Assembly (NCBI GenBank): GCA_016794075.1
Contig: JAEUKU010000417.1
Location: 1-9,337 of the forward strand
Length of the DNA: 9,337 nt
From: Rhodospirillaceae bacterium
Lineage (GTDB): Bacteria; Pseudomonadota; Alphaproteobacteria; Dongiales; Dongiaceae
Direction of reading: 5' to 3'
In this document: positions 6,173 to 9,337 of the stretch, one piece after another
How positions within the stretch are numbered: the stretch's first letter is position 1
Layout: every line of letters starts with the position of its first letter
Translations under genes and position numbers: made by a program
Notes under the pieces: model-generated
The model's database searches: none
Told to the model about the DNA's origin: nothing
The model's input: the letters and a program-made list of their open reading frames with translations, nothing else

Positions 6173-6628
6173 ATGACGGTTCATCTGATCAAACTCTGCG
6201 TCGGTGTCAGTGACGTAGGTCACCTGGTCCAGGAGCATGAGCGCCTGGCCAAGAAGGCGCAGCGGCGCAACAAGCCGGTCGAGGACAGCCACTGGACCCG
6301 CATGTTTCCCAAGCGCGCCGAAGAGGTGCTCGACGGCGGCTCGCTCTATTGGGTCATCAAGGGTATCATCCGCGTTCGCCACAGGATCCTGCGCCTGGAC
6401 GAGGTGGCGGATGCGGACGGCCAAGCCTATTGCGCCATCGTCTATGACCCCAAGGTGATTCTGGTCGAGCCGCGCCCGCGTCGCGCCTTTCAGGGCTGGC
6501 GCTACCTCGAGGCCGAGGATGCACCGCCCGACCTCCGCAACCAGCGCCAGGCGATGAACAGCGCCCTCGCGGAGGGCGAGATGCCGCCGAAGATGCTGGC
6601 CGAGCTGCGCGAGCTTGGGCTGTTCTAG
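6173..6628 (+). CDS. DUF1489 family protein
   Basis: The 151-residue product matches the alphaproteobacterial DUF1489 family, which has no assigned function. Recognisable conserved segments are the start MTVHLIKLCVGV, WTRMFPKRAEEVLDGGSLYWVIKGIIRVRHRIL cut by family-typical spacing, then VEPRPRRAFQGWRYLEAEDAPPDL and the closing LAELRELGLF. There is no signal peptide or membrane segment, so it is probably cytosolic. The start at 6173 matches the family N-terminus, although the upstream GCGAG is a weak Shine-Dalgarno sequence. A possible -35 TTGACG (6128-6133) lies upstream, but the -10 at 17 bases (ACACTT) is poor. The stop TAG overlaps the chrA stop on the other strand in a shared CTAG (6625-6628), and there is no terminator hairpin here. 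Confidence 0.9.
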   Translation: MTVHLIKLCVGVSDVGHLVQEHERLAKKAQRRNKPVEDSHWTRMFPKRAEEVLDGGSLYWVIKGIIRVRHRILRLDEVADADGQAYCAIVYDPKVILVEPRPRRAFQGWRYLEAEDAPPDLRNQRQAMNSALAEGEMPPKMLAELRELGLF

Positions 6629-7944
6629 CCGAGCAGGCCGGTGACCTGGGCCGCATAGCCCAGCGCCGCCGCCGCCAGGAGAACCTTGATCAGGCCGACC
6701 CGCCGCCAGATCAACGCCAGGCCGGCGAGCAGCGACAATCCGACGGCGACCCATTGTACGCTGCTCCAGACCGGCCAGGCGATCTCGACCCATCCCCAGG
6801 CCACGCTCGTGAGTTGGCGGAACAGCACATGCAGCGCGAACCACAGCGCCAGGTTGGCGATGACGCCGACCACCGCCGCGGTGACCGTCGCCAACATCGC
6901 TGAGAGCATCCGGTTCTTGCGCAGGCGCTCGACATAGGGCGCACCGAGGAAGATCCAGATGAAGCTGGGCGCAAAGGTAATCCAGGTGACAAAGCCGGCG
7001 CCGAGCAGCCCGGCAAGCGCGGCCGGCAATGTGCCCGGCTGCTCATGCGCCGCGTAATAGCCGACGAAGCTCAGCACCAGGATGAGGGGCCCCGGTGTCG
7101 TCTCTGCCAGCGCGAGACCATCGATCATGTTGCCGGTGGAAAGCCAGCCATAATGCTCGACCGCCTGCTGGGCGACATAGGTGAGTACGGCATAGGCGCC
7201 ACCGAAGGTCACCACCGCCATTTTGGCGAAGAACCAGCCCATCTGGGTGAACAGATGGGCGCCGCCGAGCAGCCAGGCGCAGAGCGCGACTGGTCCCAGC
7301 CAGAGCATGCCGCCGATCGCGGTCACGCGCCATCGGCTCGGTGCGTGCATGGTGATGATGCGATCCGGCGCAGCGCCGGCCTGCGGCGCGACGGCCGTCG
7401 GGGGTCTGCGCCACGCCACCGCTCCGCCGAGGATGGCGGCGGCAAGGATGACGATCGGGAAAGGTATCTGCAGCGCATAGAGCGCAACGAAGGCGAGAAA
7501 GGCGACGGCGATGTCCGTCGGCTGCTTCAAGGCGCGCCTGGCGACGCGCCACAGCGCCTCGGCGACCAGCGCGATAACCGCGCATTTGAGCCCGAAGAAG
7601 ATTCCGGCCAGCCATGCCAGCTGCCCGAACGCCGCATAGGCGGCGCTCAAGGCAAGGATGACGCAGAGCCCCGGCAACACGAAGAGGATGCCGGCGACCA
7701 GGCCGCCGCGCACGCCGTGCAGCAGCCAGCCGAGATAGGTGGCCAGCTGCTGCGCCTCGGGTCCCGGCAGCAGCATGCAGAAGTTGAGCGCGTGGAGGAA
7801 TTGCGCCTCCGACACCCATTTCTTCTCGTCGACCACCAGTCGATGCAGCAGCGCGATCTGCCCCGCGGGCCCGCCGAAGCCGAGGCAGCCGACCTTGAAC
7901 CACAGGCTGGTCGCCTCGGCAAAGCTTGGGTGTCCGGCGGTCAT
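6625..7944 (-). CDS. chrA: ChrA, chromate transporter (CHR family, long two-domain form)
   Basis: This 439-residue inner-membrane protein belongs to the CHR family, whose characterised members expel chromate. It is the long form, with two homologous halves. The N-terminal half carries GFGGP (22-26) and LLPGPEAQQLATYLGW (58 onward); the C-terminal half carries FGGAYAVL (247-254) and AETTPGP (280-286). Roughly ten to twelve hydrophobic segments alternate through the chain, with a hydrophilic linker around residues 180-205 between the halves. The start at 7944 overlaps the end of the rhodanese-ChrB gene by four bases (ATGA), so the two are almost certainly co-translated. Downstream it shares a CTAG stop with the convergent DUF1489 gene. 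Chromate is the likely substrate from family and neighbour; sulfate or another oxyanion cannot be excluded. Confidence 0.94.
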   Translation of the reverse strand: MTAGHPSFAEATSLWFKVGCLGFGGPAGQIALLHRLVVDEKKWVSEAQFLHALNFCMLLPGPEAQQLATYLGWLLHGVRGGLVAGILFVLPGLCVILALSAAYAAFGQLAWLAGIFFGLKCAVIALVAEALWRVARRALKQPTDIAVAFLAFVALYALQIPFPIVILAAAILGGAVAWRRPPTAVAPQAGAAPDRIITMHAPSRWRVTAIGGMLWLGPVALCAWLLGGAHLFTQMGWFFAKMAVVTFGGAYAVLTYVAQQAVEHYGWLSTGNMIDGLALAETTPGPLILVLSFVGYYAAHEQPGTLPAALAGLLGAGFVTWITFAPSFIWIFLGAPYVERLRKNRMLSAMLATVTAAVVGVIANLALWFALHVLFRQLTSVAWGWVEIAWPVWSSVQWVAVGLSLLAGLALIWRRVGLIKVLLAAAALGYAAQVTGLLG

Positions 7945-8792
7945 CGTCCGGTCGCTCCCGCCGCCAAATCGCGCGGCGGCCAGGTGTGCGTCTCGCCGCC
8001 GAGGTCGCGTTGCCAGCGATAGAGGGCGTCGTAGAGCATCATGCCGCTTTGCAGCAAGGTGTCGTCATCTTCGATGAGATCACTGAGTCCGAGCGAGATG
8101 GCATAGAGGCCTGCGGATTGCGCAGTGAGGTCGAGGCATGAGGTATCGGCTCCGCGGATGATCTCGGCGAGGCGGAGCAGTGCAGGATCCTTGACCGCGA
8201 AGTCTTCGATCATGGCATCGAAGCTACAGCTGGCGCCGCGATGGGAAAACTGCACGTCGGGAATGTCGAACGGAATGGCCTGCAGCCTTTCCGCCGCGGC
8301 GATCACGTCGTCCGCCGGTGCGTAGTGAAACACGGCGCGTGGATCGATGAAGCGTCGGATGAGCCAGGGGCAGGCGATGCGGTCGATCTTGGGCCGCGCC
8401 CGCGTGACCCAGCGCGTGGCGATGACCCCGTTGTAGAGCGAAGTCTTGCGCAGCGTCGGCAATCCCTCTCCGATCCAGCCTTGGATCCCGCCGACCAGAT
8501 AGCGCGCATCGAACCCGCGCTGACGCAGCAAGGCGGCGGCGTTCTGGCTGACCTCGTGACCATGGACGCAGACGGTGACAATTCGTCGGGCGCCGACGCA
8601 TTCGCCCTGCCATGCATCGATCGCTTCCGGCGATCGATGCAGCGCCGCGCAGAGCAGGTCGGCGGAGCCTTGAAAGGCCCCGGTACGGCGCACATCTATG
8701 ACGAGAGGATGTTCGGCCGAGCCCAGGGTGTGGGCGAGGTCCGAAGCGGAAATCCCCGGAGACGGCGAGTGAGATTGAGTATTGGTAGCCAT
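7941..8792 (-). CDS. Rhodanese-ChrB fusion, chromate resistance protein
   Basis: The 283-residue protein has two parts. Residues about 14-118 form a rhodanese (sulfurtransferase-like) domain: LVIDVRRTGAF, the active-site Cys C75 in VCVHGHEVSQ, and YLVGGIQGW near its end. Residues about 123-265 form a ChrB-type chromate resistance domain: RWVTRARPKIDRIACPWLIR, RFIDPRAVFHYAP and QFSHRGASCSFDAM. Related proteins are annotated as sulfurtransferase/chromate resistance protein and are found beside chrA. In classical chr operons, ChrB is linked to chromate-sensing regulation; whether this fusion senses, transfers sulfur or assists reduction is not known from sequence. The start at 8792 has AAGGAGA about eight bases upstream. 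The gene ends in an ATGA overlap with chrA, so it is first in a two-gene operon. There is no signal peptide, so it is cytosolic. The symbol is left empty because it is a fusion rather than standard chrB. Confidence 0.9.
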   Translation of the reverse strand: MATNTQSHSPSPGISASDLAHTLGSAEHPLVIDVRRTGAFQGSADLLCAALHRSPEAIDAWQGECVGARRIVTVCVHGHEVSQNAAALLRQRGFDARYLVGGIQGWIGEGLPTLRKTSLYNGVIATRWVTRARPKIDRIACPWLIRRFIDPRAVFHYAPADDVIAAAERLQAIPFDIPDVQFSHRGASCSFDAMIEDFAVKDPALLRLAEIIRGADTSCLDLTAQSAGLYAISLGLSDLIEDDDTLLQSGMMLYDALYRWQRDLGGETHTWPPRDLAAGATGR

Positions 8793-8897
8793 GGCATTGC
8801 TCTCCTTGGCGCCCGAGACGCTTCAGGTTGAGCAGAGCTTGGATGCCAGGCTGAGCATCTTGGGTTGGCCGGGAGTCTGCGAGGCCCCGACGGCTTG

Positions 8898-8926
8898 ATG
8901 CTCCACCTCCGGCCGGCCGGCGTCAA
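8898..8926 (-). promoter_or_regulatory. Candidate promoter of the chromate-resistance operon
   Basis: On the minus strand, TTGACG (8921-8926) is followed after 17 bases by GAGCAT (8898-8903): a good -35 with a weak -10. The spacer contains the self-complementary CCGGCCGGCCGG (8909-8920), which could be a regulator site. The start codon is about 100 bases downstream. The weak -10 may mean an activator is needed, or that the true promoter is elsewhere. Confidence 0.4.
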
Positions 8927-8970
8927 GCCAATGGTGGCGTGGATTTTGCCGTGGTTTCCTGGTCCCGGGC

Positions 8971-8979
8971 TGTGGATAA
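8971..8979 (-). promoter_or_regulatory. Perfect consensus DnaA box
   Basis: TGTGGATAA on the plus strand is TTATCCACA on the minus strand, the exact high-affinity DnaA 9-mer. It lies about 145 bases upstream of the rRNA-type promoter. It is followed by T-rich sequence (8980-9000), but only degenerate second sites are near (TTATCCGGA at 9262-9270). One box does not make an origin; it may titrate DnaA or couple transcription to replication, or be chance. Confidence 0.5.
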
Positions 8980-9100
8980 GATTGTTGCGCTTTTTTCTTT
9001 ACACTCCGGCCCGACTCCAGTAGAAACCGCGCCGTCGAACGGGGCCGCTGGTTCTTGGTCGGCTCTGGAAAAGGTGGGCCTTCGGGACACCGGATCTGAA

Positions 9101-9133
9101 GGGTGATGCGTCCTTTGGGCGCTTGAATCACCC
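9101..9133. repeat. Inverted repeat GGGTGAT / ATCACCC overlapping the -35
   Basis: GGGTGAT (9101-9107) and ATCACCC (9127-9133) are exact 7-base inverted arms separated by 19 bases. The right arm overlaps the -35 hexamer (9123-9128) of the rRNA-type promoter. It could be a regulator binding site; no factor is identified. Confidence 0.4.
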
Positions 9134-9151
9134 ACTTGGCATCGCTATATT
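9123..9151 (+). promoter_or_regulatory. Strong sigma70-type promoter, probably of an rRNA operon
   Basis: TTGAAT (9123-9128) and TATATT (9146-9151) are separated by the ideal 17 bases, followed by a GC-rich GCGCG discriminator (9152-9156) of the kind found at stringently controlled rRNA promoters. Transcription would begin near 9158. No coding frame follows; instead a boxB-like hairpin and boxA-like sequence do, which is why rRNA rather than a protein gene is proposed. Confidence 0.7.
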
Positions 9152-9157
9152 GCGCGT

Positions 9158-9337
9158 TTGTCTCCGGCCGAATCAGGTCTGGGCGTCGCGCGTGCGGCGC
9201 CGCTGCTATTTGACAAGTTCATTGAGAGAGAAGGGATTCGCGGGCGGCGGGTTCTGGGTTTTTATCCGGAGCTTTTGCTGTAACCGTGGATCTTGGGTTT
9301 TGGTGTTGTTGGTGCCTGTTGTTTGGCGTGAGCTTGG
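9158..9337 (+). ncRNA. Putative rRNA operon leader (16S gene expected beyond the window)
   Basis: The segment has the order of an rRNA leader. A hairpin GGCGTCGC/GCGGCGCC with loop GCGT (9182-9201, eight pairs including one G-U) is followed two bases later by TGCTATTTGACAA (9204-9216), which differs at two positions from the E. coli rrn boxA TGCTCTTTAACAA. The next block, AAGGGATTCGCGGGCGGCGG (9231-9250), resembles one I recall downstream of boxA in alphaproteobacterial rrn leaders. The remainder (9251-9337) is G/T-rich (about 79 percent) and non-coding. These elements load the Nus antitermination complex on rRNA transcripts. The mature 16S start is not in the window, so the operon itself is inferred. 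Confidence 0.72.

Larger units (their letters stand above)
8793..9122. other. Gene-free region between the chr operon and the putative rRNA promoter
   Basis: I see no convincing gene here. Minus-strand frames of 102, 76 and 70 codons show low-complexity, Pro/Arg-rich or unstructured sequence, without family motifs or good Shine-Dalgarno sequences. The region holds a candidate chr promoter (8898-8926) with a CCGGCCGGCCGG core (8909-8920), a perfect DnaA 9-mer (8971-8979) followed by T-rich sequence, and the left arm of an inverted repeat (9101-9107). An imperfect direct repeat of about 16 bases (around 8827 and 8850, both including GAGCA and CTTGG) lies in the chr leader. Confidence 0.6.

Noticed and set aside
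8823..8858. Short minus-strand leader peptide MLSLASKLCST before the chr operon
   Set aside because: It has no Shine-Dalgarno sequence and no attenuator structure; an 11-codon frame is easily found by chance.
8823..9131. 102-codon minus-strand frame in the gene-free region
   Set aside because: It lacks a ribosome site and motifs, shows no protein-like composition, and covers the DnaA box and the chr promoter candidate.
9135..9155. Possible sigma54 promoter TGGCAT...TTGC
   Set aside because: GG and GC are 12 bases apart rather than 10, and a better sigma70 promoter with 17-base spacing overlaps it.
8940..9337. Replication origin
   Set aside because: Only one exact DnaA box is present; the others are degenerate and no clear AT-rich unwinding element or origin genes are visible.

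Overview
The window looks like ordinary chromosome of a GC-rich alphaproteobacterium. Three things point there: a GTTC-N7-GTTC LexA box (the alphaproteobacterial SOS operator) in front of an imuAB mutagenesis cassette, a DUF1489-family gene, which I know mainly from Alphaproteobacteria, and rRNA-leader signals (promoter, boxB-like hairpin, boxA-like element) at the right edge. I see no insertion sequence, prophage, CRISPR array or tRNA gene. The genus cannot be fixed; a Rhodospirillales-like lineage is a guess.

Layout. 1-2178 (minus): the end of an SOS mutagenesis cassette, imuA then imuB. imuB runs off the left edge only a few residues short of its expected end. 2179-2376: divergent intergenic region with the SOS box. 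2377-3153 (plus): a secreted Gly/Asn-rich repeat protein, followed by a strong intrinsic terminator. 3217-4782 (minus): a RhlE-type DEAD-box RNA helicase with an RGG-rich tail and a near-consensus sigma70 promoter. 5007-5552 (plus): an isochorismatase-family cysteine hydrolase. 5559-6095 (minus): a small lipoprotein I do not recognise. 6173-6628 (plus): a DUF1489 protein. 6625-8792 (minus): a two-gene chromate-resistance operon, a rhodanese-ChrB fusion followed by the chromate transporter chrA, with ATGA coupling. 8793-9122: about 330 bases without a convincing gene, holding a perfect DnaA 9-mer and a candidate chr promoter. 9123-9337 (plus): a promoter and leader that look like the front of a ribosomal RNA operon whose 16S gene would begin beyond the window.

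How the genes work together. Two functional pairs are clear. ImuA and ImuB form the accessory part of the damage-induced error-prone translesion complex, normally completed by DnaE2/ImuC, expected just off the left edge. The rhodanese-ChrB protein and ChrA form a chromate resistance and efflux unit. The other genes are single transcription units packed tightly and often convergent: 24 bases separate 3153 and 3217 apart from the terminator hairpin region, 6 bases separate 5552 and 5559, and the stops at 6625-6628 share one CTAG.

I found no new multi-gene system. The best second-look points are the 209-base imuA/imuB overlap caused by an extended imuA frame, the rhodanese-ChrB fusion with an atypical active-site loop, the protein-level GGGN repeat, the small palindromes at 4969 and 5548, and the rRNA leader architecture at the right edge.
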